A DNA stretch of 10,531 nt, taken from contig CAJUQD010000077.1 of the NCBI GenBank assembly GCA_910588105.1, positions 1-10,531 of the forward strand, given 5' to 3'. The notes under the pieces were generated by a model. The model was not told the origin of the DNA. It ran no database searches and was given only the letters and a program-made list of their open reading frames with translations. Shown here one piece after another: positions 1 through 7,105 of this stretch. Origin of the DNA: an uncultured Oscillospiraceae bacterium (GTDB lineage Bacteria > Bacillota > Clostridia > Oscillospirales > Oscillospiraceae). The position numbers and the translations under genes were made by a program. Position 1 is the first letter of the stretch. Each line of letters starts with the position of its first letter.

Positions 1-52
1 CATACCTGCATTTTATCAGATCTTTTACTTGTTTTCAATCGTGGCTACTATA

Positions 53-579
53 TCAGCGGTTGTCAGTTACGTTTTGCCCGCCGTTCACTTTCATATTGCG
101 CGCCGCGCCACATTTCTCCCGTGCTTTGGCTTTTCTGAAATTCTCCCCGGTAATGCGAACGGGGGTACACATTTCCGTAAGGCGGCCATAAATGCGGGCA
201 TGGGCGATGTCCTCCGGGTTCTGCAATTCCTCCAGAGTCAAATTTGTTGTGACTATCAACGGCTTTCTGCTGCGGTATCGGCTGTCAATCACGTTGTAAA
301 CCTGTTCAAGCCCGTATTCTGTGCACGCTCCATGCCGAAATCGTCAAGGATAAGCAGGGGGAAGCTGCAAAGGCGGGCTATGTATTCGTTCCTGTCCTTG
401 TAGCTGGCGGCAAGGTCGTTGAGTATCAAGGCAAAGTTTGTCATGCACACGGAAACCTCTTTCTCCATGAGGGCGTTGGCGATACACCCGGCGAAATAGC
501 TTTTGCCTGTGCCTACCATGCCCCATAACAGATAGCCGATATTCCCGGCTTTCATTTCCTCCCAACACTCCACATAAAC
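53..579 (-). pseudogene. DnaC/IstB-like helicase-loader ATPase, truncated and frameshifted
   Basis: The two reading frames together give the AAA+ core of a DnaC-like replication protein as found in Firmicutes conjugative elements. It would load the replicative helicase onto element DNA. Visible parts are YVECWEEM (about 576-553), a Walker A with the variant GMVGTGKSY, the stretch CMTNFALILNDLAASYKDRN, and Walker B LLILDDFGME. A second frame then supplies VIDSRYRSRKPLIVTTNLTL (sensor I region) and ARIYGRL, ending at a TGA at 53-55. The family normally reads ERxTEYGLEQVYNVIDSRYR across the break. Here one base is missing between about 322 and 323 (minus strand GC-ACA where GCN-ACA is expected), which sends the frame to a stop at 289. 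The N-terminal ~90 residues usual for the family, including its cysteine-rich part, are absent: similarity stops at about 579, right at the hairpin 580-615. From memory of the family; alignment was not run. A sequencing error at the frameshift cannot be excluded, but the missing N-terminus would remain. Confidence 0.82.
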
Positions 580-615
580 AAAAGAAGTACCAGCCATGAG
601 GCTGGTACTTCTTTT
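580..615 (-). terminator. Perfect 16-bp hairpin downstream of lysS, likely intrinsic terminator
   Basis: Positions 580-595 (aaaagaagtaccagcc) and 600-615 (ggctggtacttctttt) are exact reverse complements around a 4-base loop (596-599). The stem is A-rich at its base on one side and T-rich on the other, so it could end transcription from either direction. It lies 125 bases past the lysS stop with no other gene between, so it most simply terminates the greA-lysS transcript. Its far edge coincides with the point where similarity of the DnaC-like pseudogene begins, which makes it also a candidate junction. Confidence 0.75.
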
Positions 616-638
616 GCCATACCAAATCCTTTTCATTT

Positions 639-660
639 GTCGTAAATCTGTCGTAAATCT
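639..660. repeat. Tandem 11-bp direct repeat in the lysS downstream spacer
   Basis: Two adjacent identical copies of gtcgtaaatct occupy 639-649 and 650-660. They sit in a 125-base spacer (616-740) that is visibly more AT-rich than the neighbouring genes and has no credible gene. The spacer also holds a small palindrome, ctgcaaagcag, at 701-711. Short direct repeats next to a truncated mobile-element gene can be recombinase sites or insertion scars; nothing in this window proves either. Confidence 0.5.
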
Positions 661-740
661 CGAAAGCTCGTTTCTTTTTTGCAATAAATCAAGCTGTTTT
701 CTGCAAAGCAGTCGTTTTCTCGAATGTTCTATGCAAAATT

Positions 741-2246
741 TTAGTCCAACGGCTTCATCGTGGGGAAGAGCAAAACTTCCCGGATGGAGTCGTTATTGGT
801 GAGCAGCATGACACAGCGGTCGATGCCGATGCCCATGCCCCCCGTGGGAGGAAGGCCATATTCCAGCGCGGTGATATAGTCCTCGTCCATCATGCCCGCC
901 TCATCGTCTCCCCGCGCACGCATCTCCACCTGCTTCTGGAAGCGTTGGCGCTGGTCGATGGGGTCATTGAGCTCGGAGAAGGCGTTGCCCATCTCGCTGC
1001 GGCAGATAAACAGCTCAAAGCGCTCGGTGAGCCGAGGATCCTTGGGGGAGCGCTTGGCCAGGGGGGACACGTCAACCGGGTGCATGGTGATGAACGTGGG
1101 CTGAATCAGCTTCTCCTCCACCCGCTGGTCGAACACCTCGTACAGGGCGTTGCCCCAGGTCTTGTCGGCGGTTTCAGGCAGCTCCACGCCAATGGACTTG
1201 GCGGCGGCCACCGCCTCCTCATCTGTATCCATGGCCATAAAGTCCAGCCCGGTGTACTGCTTCACCGCCTCATACATGGGCAGACGGGGCCAGCCCGGCG
1301 TCAGATCGATGTCCTGTCCCTGCCACTGGAGCTGGTAGGTGCCCAGAATCTTCTGGGTGGCTGAGGTTAGCAGATCCTCAAACAGATCCATCATATCGTT
1401 GAAGTCCGCGTAGGCCTGATAGAGCTCAATGGTGGTAAATTCCGGGTTGTGCCGGTTATCCATGCCCTCGTTGCGGAAGATACGGCCCATCTCGTACACC
1501 CGCTCCAGCCCGCCCACAATGAGCCGCTTCAAAGGCAGCTCGGTGGCAATGCGCATGTACATGTCGATATCCAAGGTGTTGTGGTGGGTGATGAAGGGCC
1601 GGGCGGTGGCACCGCCGGAGATGGTGTTCAGCACTGGCGTCTCCACCTCCATATAGCCCCTCGCGTCCATAAAATCCCGGACATGCTTGATAAACTGGGA
1701 GCGGATGACGAAATTCCGCTTCACATCCGGGTTCATAATGAGATCCACATACCGCTGGCGGCACCGGGTCTCCACATCGGTGAGGCCATGGAATTTCTCC
1801 GGCAAGGGCAGCAGGGACTTGGACAGCAGGGTAACGGTTTTCGCCTTGACGGAGATCTCGCCGCGCTTGGTACGAAACACCTCGCCCTCCACCCCCACGA
1901 TATCGCCGATATCGTACTTTTTGAAGGCTGCCAGCGCCTCCTCCCCCACGTCATCGATACGGACATAGAGCTGAATGCGGCCGGCGCCGTCCTGGAGGTC
2001 GGAAAACACCGCCTTACCCATGCCGCGCTTGCTCATCAGGCGGCCGGCCAGGCGGACGGCCTGCCCCTCCATCTCCTCGAAGCGGTTCTTAATCTCGTCG
2101 CTGTGGTGGGTAACGTCAAACTTGGTGATGACAAACGGATCCTGCCCCTGCTCCCGCAGGGCGGCCAGCTTGTCCCGCCGGACCTGGAGCAGCTCGGACA
2201 GGGAGGGCTCCTCCTGAACAGGCTGGTTGTTGGTCTGATCAGACAT
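741..2246 (-). CDS. lysS: Lysyl-tRNA synthetase, class II
   Basis: Charges tRNA-Lys with lysine in the cytoplasm, using ATP. The 501-residue product has the family's usual length and order. An N-terminal OB-fold anticodon-binding domain comes first (about 63-140, with VRLAGRLMSKRGMGKAVFSD). The class II catalytic core follows: motif 1 around 180-205, the lysine-specific stretch GGATARPFITHHNTLD (211-226), motif 2 RIFRNEGMDNRHNPEFT (255-271), and motif 3 GLPPTGGMGIGIDR (464-477). The start chosen is the ATG at 2246, which has AAAGGAGA 8 bases upstream; a 12-codon in-frame extension would overlap greA and has no better signal. It follows greA by 32 bases, so the two are probably co-transcribed from the promoter at 2836-2864. 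No T-box leader is seen directly before it. The N-terminal 15 or so residues are a variable, polar tail. Confidence 0.98.
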   Translation of the reverse strand: MSDQTNNQPVQEEPSLSELLQVRRDKLAALREQGQDPFVITKFDVTHHSDEIKNRFEEMEGQAVRLAGRLMSKRGMGKAVFSDLQDGAGRIQLYVRIDDVGEEALAAFKKYDIGDIVGVEGEVFRTKRGEISVKAKTVTLLSKSLLPLPEKFHGLTDVETRCRQRYVDLIMNPDVKRNFVIRSQFIKHVRDFMDARGYMEVETPVLNTISGGATARPFITHHNTLDIDMYMRIATELPLKRLIVGGLERVYEMGRIFRNEGMDNRHNPEFTTIELYQAYADFNDMMDLFEDLLTSATQKILGTYQLQWQGQDIDLTPGWPRLPMYEAVKQYTGLDFMAMDTDEEAVAAAKSIGVELPETADKTWGNALYEVFDQRVEEKLIQPTFITMHPVDVSPLAKRSPKDPRLTERFELFICRSEMGNAFSELNDPIDQRQRFQKQVEMRARGDDEAGMMDEDYITALEYGLPPTGGMGIGIDRCVMLLTNNDSIREVLLFPTMKPLD

Positions 2247-2278
2247 GATCTTCTCTCCTTTGTAATACAGCGCCATCC

Positions 2279-2752
2279 TCACCTCTGGATGGCAACCACC
2301 TCATACTCAATATTTCCGGCGGGGGCCTCCACCACCGCCACCTCGCCCACAGCCTTGCCCAGCAGAGCCTTGCCGAAGGGGGATTCCTCCGAAATGCGTC
2401 CATTCATGGGGTCGGCCTCCTGGGAGCCCACCACCTGATAGGACTCCTCCTCGCCGGTGGCCACATCCTTCACGGTGATCCTGCTGCCCATGCGCACGGT
2501 GTTGGAGCTGTCGGCGCTCTCCTCAATGACCACATAGTTGGCCAGGATATTCTCCAGCTCGGCAATGCGGGAATACAGCTTGCCCTGCTCGTTTTTCGCC
2601 TCGTCGTACTCGCTGTTCTCCGACAAGTCGCCAAAGGACCGGGCCTCCTTGATGAGGTCGGCGACCTCCTTCTCACGCACGGTTTTGAGATACACCAGCT
2701 CCTGTTTCAGTTCCTCCAGACGCTCCGCGCTCAGCTTATATTCCTTGGCCAT
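2279..2752 (-). CDS. greA: Transcription elongation factor GreA
   Basis: Rescues backtracked RNA polymerase by stimulating cleavage of the transcript 3' end through the secondary channel. The 157-residue protein matches the usual GreA length. Residues 1-75 form the antiparallel coiled coil, carrying the tip loop GDLSENSEYDEAK with the acidic residues Asp42 and Glu45 that position the catalytic magnesium. The C-terminal FKBP-like half contains YQVVGSQEADPMNGRISEES and SPFGKALLGK. The start is the ATG at 2752 (MAKEYK), with AGGATGAGG upstream; a 23-codon upstream extension is arginine- and proline-rich and not GreA-like. It is the first gene of a greA-lysS pair, an arrangement common in Firmicutes, and has a consensus promoter 84 bases upstream. 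Confidence 0.98.
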   Translation of the reverse strand: MAKEYKLSAERLEELKQELVYLKTVREKEVADLIKEARSFGDLSENSEYDEAKNEQGKLYSRIAELENILANYVVIEESADSSNTVRMGSRITVKDVATGEEESYQVVGSQEADPMNGRISEESPFGKALLGKAVGEVAVVEAPAGNIEYEVVAIQR

Positions 2753-2835
2753 CTCTGCCTCATCCTTTCTTCCCCGCCTTCCGGCGGGCGCTGCGGATGG
2801 GCCGACAGGTCGCCTCACCACAGCGGTTTTATGGA

Positions 2836-2864
2836 ATTATAGATATTTTATTCTCTTTTGTCAA
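2836..2864 (-). promoter_or_regulatory. Consensus sigma-70/sigmaA promoter for greA-lysS
   Basis: On the minus strand the -35 is TTGACA (2864-2859) and the -10 is TATAAT (2841-2836), separated by exactly 17 bases. Every position is consensus. Transcription would start near 2829 and give a greA leader of about 75 bases. A six-for-six match in both boxes at ideal spacing suggests strong, constitutive expression unless an overlapping site represses it. Confidence 0.92.
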
Positions 2865-2894
2865 GGGGTTCCATGCAGTCTCCATGGTTTCCCC
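2865..2894 (-). other. Interrupted hairpin between the TIGR04086 gene and the greA promoter
   Basis: GGGG/CCCC (2891-2894 with 2865-2868) and CCATG/CATGG (2883-2887 with 2871-2875) form a stem interrupted by a small A-rich internal loop, with a 7-base loop at the top. It directly abuts the greA -35 box and lies about 32 bases past the stop of the TIGR04086 gene. There is no T-run after it, so it is at best a weak terminator for the upstream gene; it could also be an operator next to the promoter. Chance is possible. Confidence 0.35.
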
Positions 2895-2925
2895 CGGAAA
2901 TTCTCTTACTATGTTCCTGCCGCCG

Positions 2926-3348
2926 TCATTTTTTGCGGGTGGATGGGCGCTTTTTCTTCCTACCGCCGCTCAGCAGCCCCGCCAGTGCCCCGCCGCACAG
3001 GCAGCCCGCCAGCTCAATCAGTGCCTGGCCGCCCAGCGCCAGCGTCTCGCTCATCAGCAGGCCCACCGCCAGGATAAGCAGATAGCACACCGCCCCTGCC
3101 GCCAGCCCGCCCAGCAGCCGCCGGGATTTCCACTTGGCGCAGGCCAGCAGCCCCCCGGTAAAGCAGCCCAGCACACACGCCGCCGCCGTCAGCTGGGGCG
3201 CCGCGCTGTCCTTCACAATCCCTCTGGATACTGCCGCCGCCCCCAGCAGCAGAAGGACCAGTTCCACCCCCAGGGCCAGCAGGCCGCCCAGCGCCACCCC
3301 CGTGGCCATCTGCACAGCGTTCATCCCCTGCATCTCGCCTTTCCCCAT
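2926..3348 (-). CDS. TIGR04086 (DUF3792-type) family four-helix membrane protein
   Basis: Small integral membrane protein of unknown function. The 140 residues contain four hydrophobic segments at about 13-40, 52-72, 78-98 and 104-127, glycine- and alanine-rich with small-residue patches (GVALGGLLALG, LGGLAAGAV). A strongly basic tail follows (GGRKKKRPSTRKK) that should stay in the cytoplasm. Length, topology and position directly after yajC fit the TIGR04086 family of Clostridia and Bacilli, recognised from memory. The start is the ATG at 3348 (MGKGEM), with AAGGGG 8 bases upstream; a GTG three codons earlier lies inside the hairpin and is less likely. The ribosome binding site lies within the 3' arm of the hairpin 3352-3400, so translation may depend on that structure opening. 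A role linked to Sec membrane insertion is only guilt by association with yajC. Confidence 0.85.
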   Translation of the reverse strand: MGKGEMQGMNAVQMATGVALGGLLALGVELVLLLLGAAAVSRGIVKDSAAPQLTAAACVLGCFTGGLLACAKWKSRRLLGGLAAGAVCYLLILAVGLLMSETLALGGQALIELAGCLCGGALAGLLSGGRKKKRPSTRKK

Positions 3349-3400
3349 AAAAAGCACCCCTTTTCACATGGTTTCTATACCATATGCAAAAGAGGTGCTT
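3349..3400 (-). terminator. Long hairpin with T-run between yajC and the TIGR04086 gene; masks the next RBS
   Basis: On the minus strand the arm 3400-3380 pairs with 3371-3352. This gives 13 pairs (one G-U), a single bulged G, then 7 more pairs (one G-U), closed by an 8-base loop (3379-3372). Five T residues follow immediately (3353-3349). It begins about 22 bases after the yajC stop, a textbook intrinsic-terminator layout. The 3' arm contains AAAAGGGG, the only good Shine-Dalgarno for the next gene, and the T-run touches its ATG. Read-through RNA would therefore have a masked start site. There is no separate promoter for the downstream gene, so some read-through must occur if that gene is expressed. 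Confidence 0.8.
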
Positions 3401-3422
3401 GTCATTCCTCAGTCTGCGAGAA

Positions 3423-3785
3423 TCACTTGTCGGCCTTTTTATCCGTCTTTTCAGGCGCGGGGGCCTCCTCGGTGCTCTGGGTACCCTTGCTGGAGATGGC
3501 CCACTTGGTAAACTCCACCCGGACGCGGTCAGCGCCGGTCTCCATCACCACGGTCTGTTCCTTCACAGCGCAGATGGTGCCCACCACGCCGCCGATGGTG
3601 GTGATCACATCCCCCACCTTCAGGTTGTTGCGCATCTCGGCGGCGGCTTTCTTCTTCTTGTTCTCCGGACGGATCATCAGAAAATACATGGCCACCAGCA
3701 TGACCACGCACAAAACCAGCGGCGAAAACAGCGACACGCCGCCGACATCGGCGGCCGTGCCCGCGGACGCGGACAGAATATACAT
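3423..3785 (-). CDS. yajC: Preprotein translocase accessory subunit YajC
   Basis: YajC associates with SecDF beside the SecYEG channel in the cytoplasmic membrane. The 120-residue product has a short N-terminus, one transmembrane helix (about 18-37, ending in the family hallmark FLMIRP), a basic stretch ENKKKK, and the conserved cytosolic domain NNLKVGDVITTIGGVVGTI (54-72) with the small SH3-like fold. The tail from about 98 is acidic, proline- and lysine-rich and probably disordered. The start has AGGAGG (3801-3796) 10 bases ahead. It lies 99 bases after tgt, as in many genomes, but secD/secF do not follow; the TIGR04086 gene does. Its own promoter is at 3837-3865. Confidence 0.95.
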   Translation of the reverse strand: MYILSASAGTAADVGGVSLFSPLVLCVVMLVAMYFLMIRPENKKKKAAAEMRNNLKVGDVITTIGGVVGTICAVKEQTVVMETGADRVRVEFTKWAISSKGTQSTEEAPAPEKTDKKADK

Positions 3786-3836
3786 GATAATGGTTCCTCC
3801 TATGTCAAAATGTTTGCTGCTTACGGCATGATAAGC

Positions 3837-3865
3837 ATTATATCGGAAAGACCTGGTAAAGACAA
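3837..3865 (-). promoter_or_regulatory. Promoter for yajC
   Basis: The minus strand reads TTGTCT (3865-3860), 17 bases, then TATAAT (3842-3837). It lies in the 99-base gap between tgt and yajC, and start of transcription would be near 3830. No terminator is visible after tgt, so yajC could also be reached by read-through from tgt. Confidence 0.75.
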
Positions 3866-3884
3866 GCCCTTTTCAAAATAAAAT

Positions 3885-5018
3885 TCACTCGGCCCTTCCC
3901 GCCAGCCTCCGGGAATACCCGGCACGGAATGCGGCAAACTGACCTGCGTCCAGCGCCTCCCGGATGCGCCGTGCCAGCTCGTTGTAGAAATACAGGTTGT
4001 GCATTACCGCCAAACGCATAGCAAGCATCTCCCCCGCCACAAACAGGTGGCGCAGGTAGGCCCGGGAGAAGCTCCGGCACACCGGGCAGCCGCAGCGGGG
4101 GTCGATGGGCCGTTCATCCAGCTTGAAGCGCTCGTTTTTAATGTTCAGCGCCCCGTCCCAGGTAAACAGCTTGCCGTGTCGGGCGTTGCGGGCAGGCATC
4201 ACACAGTCGAAAAAGTCCACCCCCCGGGCCACCGCCTCAATGATGTTGGAGGGAGTGCCCACCCCCATGAGATACCGGGGCTTGTCCGCAGGCATATGGG
4301 GCTCCACCGCCTCAATGACGGAGTACATCACCTCGGTGGGTTCCCCCACCGCCAGCCCTCCGATGGCGTAGCCGCCGCAGTCGATTTTAGCGGTCTCCCT
4401 CATGTGCCACACCCGCAGGTCCTCATAAGTGGCCCCCTGGTTGATACCGAAAAGCACCTGGCCCGGGTTCACGCAGTCCGGCAGGGCGCACAGCCGGTCA
4501 TGCTCCGCCTTGCACCGCCCTAGCCAGCGCAGGGTTCGCTCGCAGGAGGCTTTGGCATAATCGTAGGGCGCGGGGTTTTCCACGCACTCGTCAAAGGCCA
4601 TGGCGATATCGCTGCCCAGGTTGGACTGGATGCGCATGGACTCTTCCGGCCCCATGAAAACGCGCCTGCCGTCGATATGGGAAGAGAAGGTAACCCCTTC
4701 CTCGGTGATCTTCCGCAGCCCCGCCAGGGAGAACACCTGAAACCCGCCGGAATCGGTGAGTATGGGCCCATCCCACCGTATAAACTTGTGCAGCCCCCCC
4801 ATTTGACGCACCACGCCGTCTCCTGGGCGCAGGTGGAGGTGATAGGTGTTGGACAACTCAATCTGACAGCCCAGTTCCTTCAGGTCAAAGGCGGACACCG
4901 CCCCCTTGATAGCCCCCTGGGTGCCCACATTCATAAATACCGGGGTCTGCACCGTGCCGTGAGGGCAGGAAAACTCCCCCCGCCGGGCCGCGCCCTCGGT
5001 TTTGATTACTCGAAACAT
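3885..5018 (-). CDS. tgt: tRNA-guanine transglycosylase (queuosine synthesis)
   Basis: Swaps guanine-34 of GU(N) anticodon tRNAs for the queuosine precursor preQ1. The 377-residue TIM-barrel enzyme is full length. Visible are SNTYHLHLRPG (56-66), the substrate-pocket motif TDSGGFQVFSL (88-98, with Asp89), GINQGATYEDLR (191-202), GGLAVGEP (220-227), and GVDFFDCVMPARNARHG (266-282), where Asp271 corresponds to the catalytic nucleophile. The zinc site is C309-x-C311-x2-C314 with His340. The start at 5018 has GGAGG 6 bases upstream. Neighbours are yajC downstream, a common pairing, and a divergent kinase operon upstream. The usual upstream partner queA is not in the window. No preQ1 riboswitch could be recognised in its leader. 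Confidence 0.98.
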   Translation of the reverse strand: MFRVIKTEGAARRGEFSCPHGTVQTPVFMNVGTQGAIKGAVSAFDLKELGCQIELSNTYHLHLRPGDGVVRQMGGLHKFIRWDGPILTDSGGFQVFSLAGLRKITEEGVTFSSHIDGRRVFMGPEESMRIQSNLGSDIAMAFDECVENPAPYDYAKASCERTLRWLGRCKAEHDRLCALPDCVNPGQVLFGINQGATYEDLRVWHMRETAKIDCGGYAIGGLAVGEPTEVMYSVIEAVEPHMPADKPRYLMGVGTPSNIIEAVARGVDFFDCVMPARNARHGKLFTWDGALNIKNERFKLDERPIDPRCGCPVCRSFSRAYLRHLFVAGEMLAMRLAVMHNLYFYNELARRIREALDAGQFAAFRAGYSRRLAGRAE

Positions 5019-5171
5019 AGCATCCTCCTCACAGCTTCCGATACCACGACTTCAGCTCCCCTTGCGTCCCAGGGGGGGGCGGCAGGCTTTTTCACACCCG
5101 CCTCCGCACAATATTGGGCATGGCTTCCCATTGCTCCATCCCTGCACCTCTTTGTTTCCTCTTCTCTTCTT

Positions 5172-5201
5172 ATTTTACCTGGACCTGCCCCTCCCCGTCA
5201 A
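5172..5201 (-). promoter_or_regulatory. Likely promoter for tgt with a ~150-base leader
   Basis: The minus strand has TTGACG (5201-5196), an 18-base spacer, and TAAAAT (5177-5172). Transcription would start near 5165, leaving about 147 bases before the tgt start. The leader contains a run of eight C on the transcript strand (G8 at 5072-5079 on plus). The rest of the divergent gap 5019-5340 holds the kinase promoter on the plus strand and no convincing gene. Confidence 0.6.
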
Positions 5202-5289
5202 GCCCGGCGTCCAGATTCTCCCGCGTCCTCCCATTTTGGGAATAAAATTTCTTTTCTTGCAAAGAGCTCTGGAAAATTTCATCTTTTTA

Positions 5290-5298
5290 TGGTATGAT
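5290..5298 (+). promoter_or_regulatory. Extended -10 promoter for the kinase/HD operon
   Basis: TGG-TATGAT (TG at 5290-5291, -10 box 5293-5298) matches the extended -10 type. The hexamer 17 bases upstream (TGGAAA) is a poor -35, as is usual for this class. It lies 43 bases ahead of the kinase start in an AT-rich pocket, which contrasts with the GC-rich genes around it. Confidence 0.6.
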
Positions 5299-5340
5299 AA
5301 AAATAAAGATTTCATCTTCCGAAGCGGAGTGGATTTTTTC

Positions 5341-7068
5341 ATGATGGAACAGATGGACAGGGCGCCTGCCCGACAAAATACAGAACACCCGGGCCAGCTG
5401 GACGAGCTGCGGCAGGCCAACGCGGCGCTGTCGCGGGAACTGGAGCGGCTGAGAGGGGAAAACTCTGCCCTGGCGCAGGCTTTGGCGGAGGCCGAAGCGG
5501 CAAACCAGTCCAAAAGCCGTTTTTTGTCCAACATGTCCCACGACATCCGCACCCCCATGAACGCCATTGTGGGCATGACTGCCATCGGCTTGGCCCACAT
5601 TGATGAAAAGGCCCGGGTACACGATTGCCTGGGCAAGATTCAAACCGCCTCCTCCCACCTGATGAGCCTGGTGAACGATGTCTTGGATATGTCCCGCATC
5701 GACAGCGGGCGCATGATCCTGAATGAAGAGCCTTTTTCCCTGGCGGAGCTGGTTCACGACGTGGCCGTCATCGTCAGCCCCCAGGCCGCCCAGAAAAGCC
5801 AGTCCCTGCAAATCGACATCGGGGATATCCTGGCGGAAAGCCTGCTGGGCGATTCCCTCCGCCTGCGGCAGATTCTGGTCAACATCATCGGCAACGCGGT
5901 GAAGTATACCCAGACCGGCGGCGACATCCAAGTCCGCTTCTTCCAGCTCCCCGCGTCCAGCCAGGGCGGCCGCCCGGCAGTCCGGCTGGTTTTTTCCTGT
6001 CGGGACAACGGCATCGGCATGAGCCCTGAATTCCTCCAGCGCATCTTTCTGCCCTTTGAGCGGGTGAATAGCAGCGCCGTCAGTAAAATTGAGGGCACCG
6101 GCTTGGGCATGTCCATCGTCAAAAAACTGGTAGACGCCATGGATGGAACCATCACCGTGGAAAGCGAGGAGGGTAAAGGCAGCGCGTTCCGCATTGAACT
6201 GCCCATCCTCCTCTCCGGCCAGGGGCACGAAGCTCCCGCCTTGCCCACGGGAGCCACAATACTGGTGGCGGAAGGCCTTCCCGGCCGGGCGAACCAGATC
6301 ATGAACTGTCTGCGCTCCGCCGGACTGGCTCCTGTCTGCCTGAATACGGGGCTGGCCGCCATCACCCGCCTCACCGAAGCCCAGTATGAGGGGCGTATGC
6401 CCTGCGCCCTGCTGCTGGGACAGGAGCTGGCCGACATGCCGCCGCTGGATATGGCCTCCCACGCGCGCCAGCTGGCAGGGCCGGACTTCCCCATTGTGCT
6501 GGTGTCGGATCAGGACTGGGCTCAGATCGAATACCGCGCCGCCCGGGCGGGGGTCAACGCCTTCGTACCCTGCCCCCTCTTCCCCAGCAGGCTGCTGGAA
6601 ACCCTGTCCTCCCTCACCTCCGGCCCGGACGCCGGCTCCCAGGCAGGCGGCACCCGGGAGGATGACTACACCGGCAGCCGCATTTTGCTGGTGGAAGACA
6701 ACGAGCTTAACCAGGAAATCGCCATGGAGCTTTTGGGCATGACCGGGGTTCAGGTGGACGCGGCGGGGGACGGAGCCCAGGCTCTGGAGCTGTTCCGGCA
6801 CTCCGAGGAGGGCTGGTACGACCTTATTTTCATGGATATCCAAATGCCGGTCATGGACGGCTTTGAGGCCACCCGGCGCATCCGCACCCTGCCCAGGCAG
6901 GACGCCAGGGACGTGTGGATTGTGGCTATGACGGCAAACGCCTTTGTGGAGGACATCCGGCTGTCCCGGGAGGCCGGTATGAACGAGCATGTCTCCAAGC
7001 CGGTGGATGTGGACCGCCTGCTGGATATTCTGCGCCGGCAGCTGAAGCCCCACAGGGCCCGGCGCTGA
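5341..7068 (+). CDS. Soluble hybrid sensor histidine kinase/response regulator
   Basis: Predicted cytoplasmic hybrid kinase of 575 residues. There is no transmembrane helix and no PAS, GAF or HAMP domain. The N-terminus is only a coiled coil (about 17-57) leading into HisKA, with SKSRFLSNMSHDIRTPMNAI and phospho-acceptor His67. The ATPase domain has an N box (NIIGNAVKYT, Asn185), G1 box DNGIGM (Asp222) and G2 box GTGLGMSIVKKLV (253-265). Residues about 305-423 fold like a receiver but lack the key residues: the acceptor position is Gly360 (LLLGQ), and the switch Lys is replaced near Cys411. The final receiver (447-567) is intact, with VEDN, Asp499 in FMDIQMPVMDG, Thr531 and Lys553. There is no output domain. 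The start is MMEQ at 5341 with GGAG upstream; the open frame extends back to 5002, but that part runs over the tgt promoter and is not kinase-like. It lies 37 bases ahead of the HD-domain gene in a clear operon. Confidence 0.93.
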   Translation: MMEQMDRAPARQNTEHPGQLDELRQANAALSRELERLRGENSALAQALAEAEAANQSKSRFLSNMSHDIRTPMNAIVGMTAIGLAHIDEKARVHDCLGKIQTASSHLMSLVNDVLDMSRIDSGRMILNEEPFSLAELVHDVAVIVSPQAAQKSQSLQIDIGDILAESLLGDSLRLRQILVNIIGNAVKYTQTGGDIQVRFFQLPASSQGGRPAVRLVFSCRDNGIGMSPEFLQRIFLPFERVNSSAVSKIEGTGLGMSIVKKLVDAMDGTITVESEEGKGSAFRIELPILLSGQGHEAPALPTGATILVAEGLPGRANQIMNCLRSAGLAPVCLNTGLAAITRLTEAQYEGRMPCALLLGQELADMPPLDMASHARQLAGPDFPIVLVSDQDWAQIEYRAARAGVNAFVPCPLFPSRLLETLSSLTSGPDAGSQAGGTREDDYTGSRILLVEDNELNQEIAMELLGMTGVQVDAAGDGAQALELFRHSEEGWYDLIFMDIQMPVMDGFEATRRIRTLPRQDARDVWIVAMTANAFVEDIRLSREAGMNEHVSKPVDVDRLLDILRRQLKPHRARR

Positions 7069-7105
7069 ACGGCCCAGCCCCACGCGGCGAAGGGAGGGAG
7101 GCACC

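Noticed and set aside
289..684. 131-codon minus-strand frame as an intact small ATPase gene
   Set aside because: Its first 35 codons translate the spacer and the hairpin, and its last codons are out of frame with the family, so it is only part of a broken gene.
1449..2438. Long open frame of 329 codons on the plus strand opposite lysS
   Set aside because: It runs antisense to a certain lysS, has no family resemblance, and its histidine/leucine-rich composition is the usual shadow of GC-rich coding DNA.
5019..5171. preQ1 riboswitch before tgt
   Set aside because: No stretch matches the known preQ1-I hairpin followed by its A-rich tail, so the queuosine link alone is not enough.
5002..5340. 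N-terminal extension of the hybrid kinase frame by 113 codons
   Set aside because: It covers the divergent promoters, is proline/leucine-rich without domain character, and the ATG at 5341 has a promoter and ribosome binding site of its own.
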